DNA from: an uncultured Gammaproteobacteria bacterium
Lineage (GTDB): Bacteria; Pseudomonadota; Gammaproteobacteria; Eutrophobiales; Eutrophobiaceae
Reading direction: 5' to 3'
Assembly: GCA_943788815.1 (NCBI GenBank)
Contig: CALSRS010000002.1
Span: 59,062-123,061, forward strand
Length of the DNA stretch: 64,000 nucleotides
A model generated the notes under the pieces. It saw only the letters and a list, made by a program, of their open reading frames with translations. It had not been told where the DNA came from and searched no databases. The position numbers were made by a program, and so were the translations under genes. This document shows positions 45,630-55,965 of this stretch, piece after piece. Position 1 is the first letter of the stretch; the number at the start of each line of letters is the position of its first letter.

Positions 45630-48362
45630 ATGACACGCAGTATATATCTCCTAATAATTCTTACATTTGTCCTTCATACCCCAACTAGCCATGCAGATAT
45701 TGTATCGGCTGACATAGCACGGGCAGCCGGGGACTATGAAACAGCCATTGCTGAATACACCTCACTGGCCCAGACAGGAAATGATGTTGCCCAGGCAACT
45801 CTCGGCTACATGTTGTATGTCGGTGAAGGTATTTCCCAGGACTATGAAGCCGCTGTTAGATGGTATAGACAAGCAGCTCAACAAGGTAATGCCGATGCCC
45901 AGTATAATCTCGCGGTTGCCTATGCATTTGGTGAAGGCGTAGAACAAAATTTTATTGAAGCGGTAAACTGGTATACCCGAGCAGCAGAACAGGACCATGC
46001 CATTGCCCAGTATAGTCTTGGATTATCGTACACATATGGTGAAGGCGTGGAACAAGATCCTGAAAATGCCGCCTACTGGTTATCGCGGTCGGCAGAGAAT
46101 GGTTATGTAAATGCTCAAGTTCTACTAGGCAGTAAATTTCACACTGGAAACGGCGTGCCATTGGATTACCCAGAAGCCGCGCGCTGGTATGCCCTGGCCG
46201 CTCAACAAGGTGATGCAATCGCCCAGTTTAATCTTGGAAGCATGTATCGCTCCGGTACAGGCGTCACTCAGAATCTGATTGAATCAAGAAGATGGTATCA
46301 AATGTCATCAGAGCAGGGTTATGAACCCGCGACGGTAGAGTTGAATAATATAGACCGCACGCTTGCATCTTCAATGCGCAACACACAACAACAAGCAGCT
46401 GAAACAGTACCTGTTATTCCTGAAGAGGTAGAACAGCAAAATGAGCCTATCATTTCCGAGCCTGTAGAAGAATATGTACAGGAAGAATTCATTCGTGAAG
46501 AGCCCACAACAGAAACGTATATACTTGAGACACAAGCGCCCAGCGAACCTGTAGAACTTAGTCAAGCTACCAGTTCTTCAAGCATCGTCATGGTAGATAA
46601 TGCCAGCGGTCTATTAGATATCGATACTCTCGATGCCAGTCTGCCGGAAGAATCTAGTTCTATACCCGAGGTTATGCTTGCATCTGATGATGACCTGGCA
46701 GCCCCGGAAAATGAATCAAGGGGATTTTTCAACCGTCTATTCTCTCGATCAATAAACAATCAGGATGACTCTGAAACATTGGAAGTAGCAGTGGAGGACT
46801 ACTCTACAGTTAGTAATGAATCACCGGAGACATCTCAAGCAACAGACTTGGCATCAGAAAATATTTCTGAGGAAGAAATTGATACCCCTGATGCAACCCA
46901 GTCATCACGCGGTTTTTTTAGTGGGCTTTTTCGCCGTCAATCAAAGCCTGATGATATAAACCCTGTTTCGTCAAATGAAGAGTCCCAACAAATTACAGAT
47001 ATGGAGATGGCATCTGATGCTGAAACCGTAATCCAGGACGAGTCTGTGGACACGGCGCAAGAACAACAAAGTGGCGGTCTATTTGGCAGCTTATTCGGAC
47101 GTCGCTCTTCAACAGAAACCACACAATCAGAAAATTCCGAGCAAATCGCCACAGTAGAGCAAGACGACATGGTTGAGCAGGCACCATCTGAGCCTGTTGA
47201 GATGAATGACGAAGATGTATCAATACAGGCAGAAGAAAGACCCGGTGGTTTTTTTGGCCGATTATTTGGAAGACGAGACTCAGCAAATTCGTCAATCACT
47301 GAAGGTGATGATCCAATTACAATGATTGATGAAGAAGTCATCACTCAATCATCGTTAAGTCAATCCGCAGAAGTTTCAATTGATGCTGCAAATAATACTT
47401 ATGACCAGGGAATCTTTGAATTCGAACAAAAAAACTATGGTGAAGCCGCCGAGCATTTTCAATCAGCAGCTGCACAGGGTAGCCTGATGGCACAATATCG
47501 CCTCGCGACACTCTACTATCAAGGATTAGGCAAAGAGCAAAGTTATGCTCTGGCTGCATTATGGTACAGACGGGCGGCAGAGCAGGGAAATGTGGATGCC
47601 CAATACAGTCTTGGGAATATGTATCTTATGGGAGAAGGGATACCCCAGGACGATGCACAAGCAAGGTACTGGTACAATGAAGCGGCTAATCAGGGACACG
47701 AAGCAGCTCAACATAATGTTGCAAACATAGATCGTTACACACAAAGCAATACCGTTATTACCAAGGATATTGCAGAGGAAATCCTGGGCATCGATGAGTC
47801 GCTGAGTATTAAGATGGATACTTCATTAGACATTAATATTTCAGAGTCAAACGACCATGCTACTGAAGTAATGGTTGCCACGCTCGCGCCCGCCACATCA
47901 CAAGCCATTCCTTCATCATTAGCAACAGTTGATTATGAACGGGGACTGGCATATTCCTTTGGTGAAGGCGTTGCTAAAAATCTCGAAACTGCCTTTGAGC
48001 ATTTCATGAATGCAGCCAAAAAAGACTATGTGCCAGCTCAATATAAAGTTGGCGTAGCCTATGCGTATGCAGAAGGCACAATGGAAGACAAGACTCAGGC
48101 AGTTTACTGGTACGGAAAAGCTGCAATGAAAGGACATACCATCGCGCAGCGTAATCTTGGGGTTATGTACGAACATGGATATGGGATTAACGAGGATAAG
48201 GTTAAAGCACTTGCCTGGTATAATATACTTGCACAAAGCGGCAATGTTATGGATATTCGTCGTCGAGACACACTGTCCGACGAGATGAACTCTAACGATA
48301 TCTCAGAAGCAGACCGACTCACAATTGATATACAAGATAAAATCAACCAGGCAACTCAATAG
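45630..48362 (+). CDS. Secreted/periplasmic Sel1-repeat protein with acidic linker carrying four RGFF.LF.RR-type motifs
   Basis: Signal peptide SIYLLIILTFVLHTPTSHA; Sel1 repeats (AQYNLAVAYAFGEGVEQNFIEAVNWYTRAAEQ, etc.) at both ends; linker motifs RGFFNRLFSRS, RGFFSGLFRRQ, GGLFGSLFGRR, GGFFGRLFGRR. Confidence 0.9.
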   Translation: MTRSIYLLIILTFVLHTPTSHADIVSADIARAAGDYETAIAEYTSLAQTGNDVAQATLGYMLYVGEGISQDYEAAVRWYRQAAQQGNADAQYNLAVAYAFGEGVEQNFIEAVNWYTRAAEQDHAIAQYSLGLSYTYGEGVEQDPENAAYWLSRSAENGYVNAQVLLGSKFHTGNGVPLDYPEAARWYALAAQQGDAIAQFNLGSMYRSGTGVTQNLIESRRWYQMSSEQGYEPATVELNNIDRTLASSMRNTQQQAAETVPVIPEEVEQQNEPIISEPVEEYVQEEFIREEPTTETYILETQAPSEPVELSQATSSSSIVMVDNASGLLDIDTLDASLPEESSSIPEVMLASDDDLAAPENESRGFFNRLFSRSINNQDDSETLEVAVEDYSTVSNESPETSQATDLASENISEEEIDTPDATQSSRGFFSGLFRRQSKPDDINPVSSNEESQQITDMEMASDAETVIQDESVDTAQEQQSGGLFGSLFGRRSSTETTQSENSEQIATVEQDDMVEQAPSEPVEMNDEDVSIQAEERPGGFFGRLFGRRDSANSSITEGDDPITMIDEEVITQSSLSQSAEVSIDAANNTYDQGIFEFEQKNYGEAAEHFQSAAAQGSLMAQYRLATLYYQGLGKEQSYALAALWYRRAAEQGNVDAQYSLGNMYLMGEGIPQDDAQARYWYNEAANQGHEAAQHNVANIDRYTQSNTVITKDIAEEILGIDESLSIKMDTSLDINISESNDHATEVMVATLAPATSQAIPSSLATVDYERGLAYSFGEGVAKNLETAFEHFMNAAKKDYVPAQYKVGVAYAYAEGTMEDKTQAVYWYGKAAMKGHTIAQRNLGVMYEHGYGINEDKVKALAWYNILAQSGNVMDIRRRDTLSDEMNSNDISEADRLTIDIQDKINQATQ

Positions 48363-48393
48363 GGGGCAAAGTTCACCCTTCTAATTCTTTTCC

Positions 48394-49215
48394 TTGGCAA
48401 GAAATATCCAAAGTATGACAAAAGAAGAAGACAGAAATGCAGTCATTAAACTGACAAATTTGTGTACTCACTACGGAGATGTACTTGCACTGGATGACAT
48501 TAACCTCACCGTTTATGAAAAAGAAATCCTGGTGGTTATGGGACACAGTGGATCTGGGAAAAGCACCCTATTTAAAAATGTTTTAGGTCTAATGCAACAC
48601 AGTTCGGGGACCATGGAAGTCCTTGGTAAAGATTTATCAAAACTAAATAAAAAAAGTCTGTATGACCTACGCAGAAATATTGGAGTAGCATTTCAAAATG
48701 GCGCCTTATTCAGTTCGCTAACTGTCAGGGAAAATGTCGAGCTTCCACTACATGAACATACGAAGCTGGACAACAGTACCATTCAGATTATGACAAGAAT
48801 GAAACTGGGGCTTATGAATCTTGCAGACCATGAAGACTTGATGCCTGCTCAGCTGTCAGGAGGCATGTTAAAACGAGCAGGTCTTGCACGCGCTGTGGTA
48901 ATGGATCCTAAATTACTATTCTTCGATGAACCGTCTGCTGGTCTTGACCCTGTAACATCTGCACAACTGGACACCTTAATTCTCCAGTTAAGAGATGCGC
49001 TCAATATGACCATCGTGATAATTACACATGAAATGGAAAGTGCATTTCATGTCGCAGATAGAATCACAGTGTTAGATAAAGGTAAACAGATAGTGACTGG
49101 CACGAAAGATGAAATCAGATTATGCGAAGATGAGCGTATCGTTAATATGCTAAATCGCGTTTCTGCTATTAAAGAAGTTGATGGTGATGATTATATTCGC
49201 AGGCTAACAGAATAA
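48394..49215 (+). CDS. mlaF: MlaF-like phospholipid ABC transporter ATPase
   Basis: VVMGHSGSGKSTLFKNVLGLMQ...LSGGMLKRAGLARAVVMDPKLLFFDEPSAGLDPVTSAQLD; upstream of mlaE/mlaD. The true start may be ATG 48415. Confidence 0.93.
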   Translation: MARNIQSMTKEEDRNAVIKLTNLCTHYGDVLALDDINLTVYEKEILVVMGHSGSGKSTLFKNVLGLMQHSSGTMEVLGKDLSKLNKKSLYDLRRNIGVAFQNGALFSSLTVRENVELPLHEHTKLDNSTIQIMTRMKLGLMNLADHEDLMPAQLSGGMLKRAGLARAVVMDPKLLFFDEPSAGLDPVTSAQLDTLILQLRDALNMTIVIITHEMESAFHVADRITVLDKGKQIVTGTKDEIRLCEDERIVNMLNRVSAIKEVDGDDYIRRLTE

Positions 49216-50000
49216 TGATGATACTGACTGCCATTGCAGATTATATTATCGACCAGATAGAGCGCATTGGTAGATCTGGAATTTTTCTAGTCAACGGATT
49301 ATGGAAAATAGTCGCCCCACCCTACAGAATCAATCCAATAATTAAGCAACTACATTTTATTGGCGCAAGGTCATTACTCGTGATTCTGGTTTCGGGCGTC
49401 TTTGTAGGCATGGTAGTGGCACTACAGTTTTACGACACTTTACTTCGTTTTGGCTCAGTAGCCCTGCTAGGATCTGCCGTAGGACTTAGCCTGATTCGTG
49501 AGCTGGGTCCTGTACTCACTGCATTGATCATCATCGGTCGTGCGGGTTCAGCAATTTGTGCTGAAATCAGCATAATGCGTAATGAGCAGCAAATTGATGC
49601 CCTGGAATGCATGGCGATTGACCCATATAAACACCTGATAGCACCCAGGTTGCTGGCAGCCTTAATATCCATGCCCATACTCACAGCCATATTTATTCTG
49701 GTTGGAATATTTGGTGGCTATTTTGTCGGAGTTATTCTTTTTGGTGTCAGTCCAGGATCATATCTTGGTGGCATGTATGATTCTGTATTATGGCGGGATA
49801 TTTTCATGGGAAGTATGAAATCATTTTTCTTTGGATTAATTATGATATGGGTAGCAACATCAAAAGGTTATCACCTACATCTGGAAAAAGGTGGCGCACA
49901 CGGATCAGAAGGTGTCAGCAAGGTAACAACTGATGCCGTCGTTCTTTCATCCATCACAGTACTATTTGCTGACTATATAATCAGCGCAATAATTCTATAG
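49215..50000 (+). CDS. mlaE: MlaE-like phospholipid ABC transporter permease
   Basis: FIGARSLLVILVSGVFVGMVVALQFYDTLLRFGS...SLIRELGPVLTALIIIGRAGSAICAEISIMRNEQQIDALECMAIDP. Confidence 0.95.
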   Translation: MMILTAIADYIIDQIERIGRSGIFLVNGLWKIVAPPYRINPIIKQLHFIGARSLLVILVSGVFVGMVVALQFYDTLLRFGSVALLGSAVGLSLIRELGPVLTALIIIGRAGSAICAEISIMRNEQQIDALECMAIDPYKHLIAPRLLAALISMPILTAIFILVGIFGGYFVGVILFGVSPGSYLGGMYDSVLWRDIFMGSMKSFFFGLIMIWVATSKGYHLHLEKGGAHGSEGVSKVTTDAVVLSSITVLFADYIISAIIL

Positions 50001-50010
50001 GTATAAAAAC

Positions 50011-50466
50011 ATGAGTGACAAAAAGAAAAAAGCAGAGATTAGTGTTGGGATATTCATGATAGTCGGACTATTAGCTATATCATTTATTGCTATCAAGCTT
50101 GGTAATATTAGCTTATTTGGTCAAGATCAATACTCGGTAATTGCAAAGTTTACTTCTGCATCCGGCTTGAGAACTGGTGCTTTTGTAGAAGCGGCTGGTG
50201 TCAGGGTTGGTGAAATAACAAATATTGAGTTTGATACCGTTGATTACTACGCCATTGTCACCATGAATATTGATAACGGCGTTATGATTTCTGAAGATTC
50301 AATAGCGTCTGTCAGGACCGCCGGCATCATCGGAGATAAGTTTGTCAAATTAACGCCAGGCGGACTGGATATTTATCTGGAAGATGGTGGCGAGATTTAT
50401 GAAACGGAACCTTCCATTAACCTGGAAGAACTTATCAGTAAATATATATTTGAAAGTGGTGATTAA
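50011..50466 (+). CDS. mlaD: MlaD-like MCE-domain protein
   Basis: EISVGIFMIVGLLAISFIAIKLGN...YSVIAKFTSASGLRTGAFVEAAGVRVGEITNIEFD...GIIGDKFVKLTPGG. Confidence 0.95.
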   Translation: MSDKKKKAEISVGIFMIVGLLAISFIAIKLGNISLFGQDQYSVIAKFTSASGLRTGAFVEAAGVRVGEITNIEFDTVDYYAIVTMNIDNGVMISEDSIASVRTAGIIGDKFVKLTPGGLDIYLEDGGEIYETEPSINLEELISKYIFESGD

Positions 50467-50499
50467 TTATTAATTGATCAATACAAAGAGTTTATAAAT

Positions 50500-51117
50500 T
50501 TATCCTTCGGCATTCTCGTTATTTTCACTTTCTTCTTTATAACGATCTATTCTCCGTTGAATATTAGACATCAATCCGTCCATACCTTCATTTTTCACAA
50601 TCGCAGCGAAAGTACTTCGATAATTAGCAACAAGACTCACACCTTCAACTACAACATCGTAGGCATACCAACTGCCATCATTATTCCTTAGCTTATAGTT
50701 TACCGGTATTTCAATATCTCCAGCCATAATGACTGTTTCAACAACGCCTAAATTACCCTTAATTACCTCATCTTTATATACAATTTTTTGATTTGTATAT
50801 GCTTCAATTTTAGATCGATAAGTTGCTTCAATGTATTGGGAAAAAAACTCAGTAAATTTTTTACGTTCTTCCTCAGTTGCGCGTTTCCATTGTGTAGCAA
50901 GTACGCTTTGAGACATACTCCTGAAATCAAAGCCTTCATAAATCAGGGCTGCAATTCTTTCCCATCGTTCTTCTCGATCTAAGGAATTTTTTTTCAAAAT
51001 AGATATGACTCTGTCTGTCGTATCTTTCACCCTGCCCATAGGTGTCGAATAATCGACTGCAGCAAGATTAATGGAAAAAATAACCAGGAATGTTAGTACT
51101 AATGAACGAAGCATCAT
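50500..51117 (-). CDS. mlaC: MlaC/Ttg2D-like periplasmic phospholipid-binding protein, convergent to mlaFED
   Basis: FDFRSMSQSVLATQWKRATEEERKKFTEFFSQYIEATYRSKIEAYTNQKIVY...VNYKLRNNDGSWYAYDVVVEGVSLVANYRSTFAAIV. Confidence 0.94.
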   Translation of the reverse strand: MMLRSLVLTFLVIFSINLAAVDYSTPMGRVKDTTDRVISILKKNSLDREERWERIAALIYEGFDFRSMSQSVLATQWKRATEEERKKFTEFFSQYIEATYRSKIEAYTNQKIVYKDEVIKGNLGVVETVIMAGDIEIPVNYKLRNNDGSWYAYDVVVEGVSLVANYRSTFAAIVKNEGMDGLMSNIQRRIDRYKEESENNENAEG

Positions 51118-51374
51118 GTCTTTCCCCGTGCCTAAAATATTTCAGTGACATATGATCTTACCCTGTGCACGAGAAAATCCAAGTATTTTGGATATATAAG
51201 AAAGTTCAAACAGATATATATGGAATTTTATCTTTATTTTTAGGTAGTTATAGATAAGCTATCATATTCTAAATTATTGATTATATAGAATTTTAAAGTG
51301 TCATTACTCACAAAAAAACACATTTTGATAAACATAGCTACTGGGAATTCATATTTTCAACTTCCATATAAACA

Positions 51375-52055
51375 ATGAAATCACTCTATATAAAATTAAT
51401 TATTTTTGGTCTATTACTGATTTTCATATCCTTTTTTTTTATATTCGGGATAAATGAATTTTTTACACTTGAGACAATAAAAAATATTAAATCTGAAATA
51501 AGCGCCTATAAAGAATCCTATCCTATACAAATAGTAATACTATTTATTTTAATCTATGTGACTGGCACAAGCTTATCCTTACCGGTTGCTGGTATTTTAA
51601 GTGTGGCAGGAGGTGCTATATTTGGATTGGCATGGGGAATAATTTTTGTTTCCATTGCAGGCACATTAGGGGCAACTACTGCATTTATGCTCTCTCGATA
51701 CTTGTTCAAGGATCTGATTCAACAACGATATGGAGAAAAGCTGAAGATCATTAATGAAGGGATTAAAAAAAACGGAAATATCTATCTTCTTTCACTTAGG
51801 TTGATACCAATTTTCCCCTATTTCATTATCAATGCAGTCATGGGAATAACACCCATGCCATTATTCTCATTCAGTATTATTACCCTGGTCGGCATGGTCC
51901 CAATGACCAGTATATTGGTTAATGGTGGTGTTCAAATAGCAACAATAAGCAATGTTCAGGACATTTTGTCTATCAAGGTACTTGCCTCCTTTATCCTAAT
52001 AGGATTGATACCTTTATTAGCTCATAAATTTTCCAGGCACTTAACACCAGAATAA
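51375..52055 (+). CDS. TVP38/TMEM64 (DedA-superfamily) membrane protein, second copy
   Basis: TSLSLPVAGILSVAGGAIFGLAWGIIFVSIAGTLGATTAFMLSRYLF...LLSLRLIPIFPYFIINAVMGITPMPLFSFSIITLVGMVPMTSILVNGGVQI. Confidence 0.93.
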   Translation: MKSLYIKLIIFGLLLIFISFFFIFGINEFFTLETIKNIKSEISAYKESYPIQIVILFILIYVTGTSLSLPVAGILSVAGGAIFGLAWGIIFVSIAGTLGATTAFMLSRYLFKDLIQQRYGEKLKIINEGIKKNGNIYLLSLRLIPIFPYFIINAVMGITPMPLFSFSIITLVGMVPMTSILVNGGVQIATISNVQDILSIKVLASFILIGLIPLLAHKFSRHLTPE

Positions 52056-52089
52056 AAATTATTATTTAACGCTCTAATATAAATAGAAC

Positions 52090-52986
52090 TTATGAATAAT
52101 TATTATCAGGATCTTGATGGATAATAATATCTGAATTTGGAAATTCTGCTTCGATAAGACTTTCTACTTCCTCTGCAATTGCATGTGCTTTTTCCAGAGT
52201 TTGATTTCCATCAATCACAATATGCAATTGTATAAATTTATCTTGCCCAGATTTTCTAGTACGTAAATCATGCACATCCAGGACTTGTAAGTGACTTTCA
52301 GCAAGAAATTGAATCCTGTCTCTTTGTTCATAAGGTAATTCACTATCCATCAACTGGTCCAGGGATAGCCTGGCAATCTTCCACACTGAATACAATATAA
52401 TGACAGCTATTGCTAATGCAAAAATTGGATCGGCATATGTCCAGTCAAACCAAACTGACAATATCACGGCAAATATTACACCAAGATTTATACCAACATC
52501 ATTTAAATAATGAATAGAATCTGCTTTTATTGCCAATGATTCTGTACGCTTTACGACATGATGTTGATATAGCATTAATATAATAGACAACATCATTGAA
52601 ATTAACATTACGACTATTGCAAATATCCCTTTATCAATTTCCACTGGACTAATTATGCGATGAACAGCTTCAATACATAAAAAAACTGAAGAACCAGTTA
52701 TAAATGCGGCCTGTCCTAAACCGGCTAATGGTTCAGCCTTTCCATGTCCAAACCGATGAATATCATCAGCCGGTAACAAAGAATGTCTTACCGCTATCAT
52801 ATTAAATATTGATGCCATTAAATCTAGTGAAGAATCTATCAGACTAGATAAAATTGAGACTGAGTCTGTAATGAACCAGGCAAAAATTTTGATAATTATT
52901 AGTATGCTCGCAACAAAAACTGACGCGTAGGTAGCCCGCTTCATCAATTCAGGATTTGAGGCCTTGGCATGTGTATGATTATGCAT
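52090..52986 (-). CDS. Cation diffusion facilitator (FieF-like)
   Basis: SVSILSSLIDSSLDLMASIFNMIAVRHSLLPADDIHRFGHGKAEPLAGLGQAAFI...DSIHYLNDVGINLGV...IIIHQDPD. Confidence 0.95.
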   Translation of the reverse strand: MHNHTHAKASNPELMKRATYASVFVASILIIIKIFAWFITDSVSILSSLIDSSLDLMASIFNMIAVRHSLLPADDIHRFGHGKAEPLAGLGQAAFITGSSVFLCIEAVHRIISPVEIDKGIFAIVVMLISMMLSIILMLYQHHVVKRTESLAIKADSIHYLNDVGINLGVIFAVILSVWFDWTYADPIFALAIAVIILYSVWKIARLSLDQLMDSELPYEQRDRIQFLAESHLQVLDVHDLRTRKSGQDKFIQLHIVIDGNQTLEKAHAIAEEVESLIEAEFPNSDIIIHQDPDNNYS

Positions 52987-53097
52987 TGTAAGATTATAAG
53001 AATAAAATAGACTATATGGTCACTAAATATTTAAATTTTTTGATTACTATGTGATCTCCATCATATCAGGGATTTAAATATCACGAGGAAGATAAAA

Positions 53098-54447
53098 TTG
53101 AAAAGTAACGATTTCGATCTGTTTATTATTGGAGCGGGTTCAGGTGGTGTCAGAGCTGGTCGGGTTGCGGCATCTCTCGGCGCTAAAGTAGCAATAGCTG
53201 AGGAAAAATATCTGGGTGGCACATGTGTCAATGTAGGCTGTGTACCCAAGAAGTTATTTGTCTATGCATCATCTTTTGAAGATGAATTTCAAGGCGCAAA
53301 AAATTATGGTTGGGATACAGGTGATATACACTTTGATTGGAAAACCCTGATCAATAACAAGAATAATGAAATAAAACGGCTAAATTCAGTATACGAAAGA
53401 CTATTATCCGAATCAGGTGTTGAACTGATTAATGGCAGAGCAACTTTAACTGGCTCCAATACAATTTCGATTAATGATAAAAACTATACTGCCAGCAATA
53501 TTCTGATTGCAACCGGCGCATGGCCAGACGTACCTGAGATTCATGGTAAGGAAAATATCATTACATCAAATGAGGCATTCTATCTCGACTCACTTCCTAA
53601 AAGCATTGTTGTCGTAGGTGGTGGTTACATCGCTGTTGAATTTGCAGGAATTTTCAATGGACTTGGAGTGGAGACCACCCTGCTCTATCGCGCGCCATTA
53701 TTACTACGCGGGTTTGACGACGAAATGCGAAAATTTCTGACTAATGAAGTCGATAAAAAAGGCATCCACTTAATAGCAAACAATACAATTGAATCAATCA
53801 GTAAATCAGAAGATTGTTATAAATTACAACTTGCAGACAATTCAGAAATAACAACAAATTTAATAATGTGCGCAACAGGTAGACGACCAAACATTACAGG
53901 TCTTGGACTTGAGAAAGCAGGCGTGGAACTTGATAAAAACCGTGCTATCAAGATCAACAATGATTACCAAACCAGCAATCCTTCTATCTATGCCATTGGT
54001 GATGTCACAGACCATTATGCATTGACCCCAGTAGCCATTGCTGAAGGCATGGTGTTGGCTAATGCTTTATTTGGAAATAAGATCACGGATGTTGACTACA
54101 AAAACATCCCCACTTGCATTTTTTGCCAACCAAATTTTGCAACAGTTGGTTATTCAGAAGAGGAAGCCAGAGAGAAATTTGATAAAATTCAGGTATTCAA
54201 GTCTGAGTTCACACACCTTAAACATTCAATCTCTGGATCAAACGAAAGAACATTAATGAAACTTATTGTAGATACAGCCAGCGACGAAGTCATCGGTGCA
54301 CATATGATAGGTTACGATGCAGGTGAAATTATCCAGGGCATAGCGATTGCAATCAAAGCTGGTGTTACGAAGGCTCAACTGGACTCAACAATCGGAATAC
54401 ATCCAACGGCCGCCGAGGAATTTGTTACAATGCGAATTCCCGTATAA
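53098..54447 (+). CDS. gor: Glutathione-disulfide reductase (TTG start)
   Basis: DLFIIGAGSGGVRAGRVAASLGAKVAIAEEKYLGGTCVNVGCVPKKLFVYAS...YAIGDVTDHYALTPVAIAEG...GIHPTAAEEFVTMR. Confidence 0.94.
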   Translation: MKSNDFDLFIIGAGSGGVRAGRVAASLGAKVAIAEEKYLGGTCVNVGCVPKKLFVYASSFEDEFQGAKNYGWDTGDIHFDWKTLINNKNNEIKRLNSVYERLLSESGVELINGRATLTGSNTISINDKNYTASNILIATGAWPDVPEIHGKENIITSNEAFYLDSLPKSIVVVGGGYIAVEFAGIFNGLGVETTLLYRAPLLLRGFDDEMRKFLTNEVDKKGIHLIANNTIESISKSEDCYKLQLADNSEITTNLIMCATGRRPNITGLGLEKAGVELDKNRAIKINNDYQTSNPSIYAIGDVTDHYALTPVAIAEGMVLANALFGNKITDVDYKNIPTCIFCQPNFATVGYSEEEAREKFDKIQVFKSEFTHLKHSISGSNERTLMKLIVDTASDEVIGAHMIGYDAGEIIQGIAIAIKAGVTKAQLDSTIGIHPTAAEEFVTMRIPV

Positions 54448-55290
54448 ATGGCATTTCATCAAATTATTAAAATGTTTTACTACTCTGCGCGATTAAAAGT
54501 TTCCTACGTTTATATAGCGAAATTATTTAATATTTTGTCGCTTTTAATTTGTTTATATTTAATCCCAAGCTGGGGGTATGCGGACTCGCCTATAGTTGCA
54601 GTAGCATCAAATTTAACGACACCCATATCTGAAATTGCTGATAAATTTAAAGCAGATACCGGAGAAACCATCAGGCTTTCTTTTGGATCATCAGGAAACC
54701 TGTCAAGGCAAATTGTGCAAGGCGCGCCGTATGATATGTTCATTACCGCAAGTACACAGTACATTGACTTTTTGATTGAACAGAAAATTACTATCAAGCA
54801 CAAATTTGAATACATAGAAGGTGAAATCGGATTCTTTGTGCCAACAGGTTCATCATTTATTCACCATAAAACAGCTGAAAGTATAATCGGCGCGATAAAA
54901 TTTGGTGATCAGGGAAGGATTGCCATTGCTAATCCTGAGCACGCGCCCTATGGCATTGCTGCAATGGAAGCCCTGCAAACTGCAGGGATCTGGGCCATTA
55001 ATTTAAACTCGCTTCTTCTTGCGGAAAGCGTGGCACAAATAGTCCCGTATATTCATACTGGCAACCTTGATCTTGCAATCATTCCCAAGTCATTTATTTT
55101 ACAGGCAAAGCTTGATGGATCTGGAACATATATTCCAATTAATCCTCTATGGCACAATCGTATTTCACAATACATAGTAATATTGAAAGACGATAATCCT
55201 GTTACATTCAGTTTTAGTGATTACCTGGCCAGTAATCATGCCGTGTCTATCCTCGAAAAGTATGGCTATCGATATACGGGTAATAATTAA
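54448..55290 (+). CDS. modA: Molybdate ABC transporter substrate-binding protein
   Basis: IVAVASNLTTPISEIADKFKADTGETIRLSFGSSGNLSRQIVQGAPYDMFITAS...NPEHAPYGIAAMEAL. Confidence 0.94.
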   Translation: MAFHQIIKMFYYSARLKVSYVYIAKLFNILSLLICLYLIPSWGYADSPIVAVASNLTTPISEIADKFKADTGETIRLSFGSSGNLSRQIVQGAPYDMFITASTQYIDFLIEQKITIKHKFEYIEGEIGFFVPTGSSFIHHKTAESIIGAIKFGDQGRIAIANPEHAPYGIAAMEALQTAGIWAINLNSLLLAESVAQIVPYIHTGNLDLAIIPKSFILQAKLDGSGTYIPINPLWHNRISQYIVILKDDNPVTFSFSDYLASNHAVSILEKYGYRYTGNN

Positions 55291-55965
55291 ATGGATTGGC
55301 AGGCTCTGGAATTATCCTTATCTCTCGGATTTTATACCTGCATAATTCTGATCCCGTTTGGCATCATACTGGCAAGATTGATCGCCTGGCATTCTTTTCC
55401 CGGGCGCAATATTTTACAGGCATTGCTTGCATTGCCTCTGATCTTGCCACCTACGGTACTAGGATTTTATCTACTCTCAGCCATGGGGAATCGCACCCCT
55501 CTTGGACAATGGTATGAGTCTGTCTTTGGCTCATCGCTTGTTTTCTCATTTCAGGGCATCCTTATAGCATCGATTATTTTTAATATTCCATTTGCTATTC
55601 AACCGATGCAAAGGGCTTTTGAATCTATCCCACAATCTATCAGAGAAGCAGCTTGGAGTTGCGGTTTGAGCAGCTGGAAAACATTTACCAGAATTGAATT
55701 ACCATTGGCATGGCCAGGCATCCTGACCTCTATCATTTTGACATTTGCACATACACTGGGTGAATTTGGTGTTGTGCTCATGGTGGGAGGTAATATTCAA
55801 GGAGAAACAAGAACCATTGCCATTTCCATCTATGACAGGGTACAGGCATTTGATAATGCCAATGCTGCGATTATGTCTGCAACCTTACTTGGTATTTCTT
55901 TTGTCGCTATATCAATAATTTATATTTTTTATGACAAGTTGGGGAGTTACCGTGGCCCAAGGTAA
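55291..55965 (+). CDS. modB: Molybdate ABC transporter permease
   Basis: LPLILPPTVLGFYLLSAMGNRTPLGQWYESVFGSSLVFSFQGILIASIIFNIPFAIQPMQRAFESIPQSIREAAWSCGLS...AHTLGEFGVVLMVGGNI. Confidence 0.96.
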   Translation: MDWQALELSLSLGFYTCIILIPFGIILARLIAWHSFPGRNILQALLALPLILPPTVLGFYLLSAMGNRTPLGQWYESVFGSSLVFSFQGILIASIIFNIPFAIQPMQRAFESIPQSIREAAWSCGLSSWKTFTRIELPLAWPGILTSIILTFAHTLGEFGVVLMVGGNIQGETRTIAISIYDRVQAFDNANAAIMSATLLGISFVAISIIYIFYDKLGSYRGPR

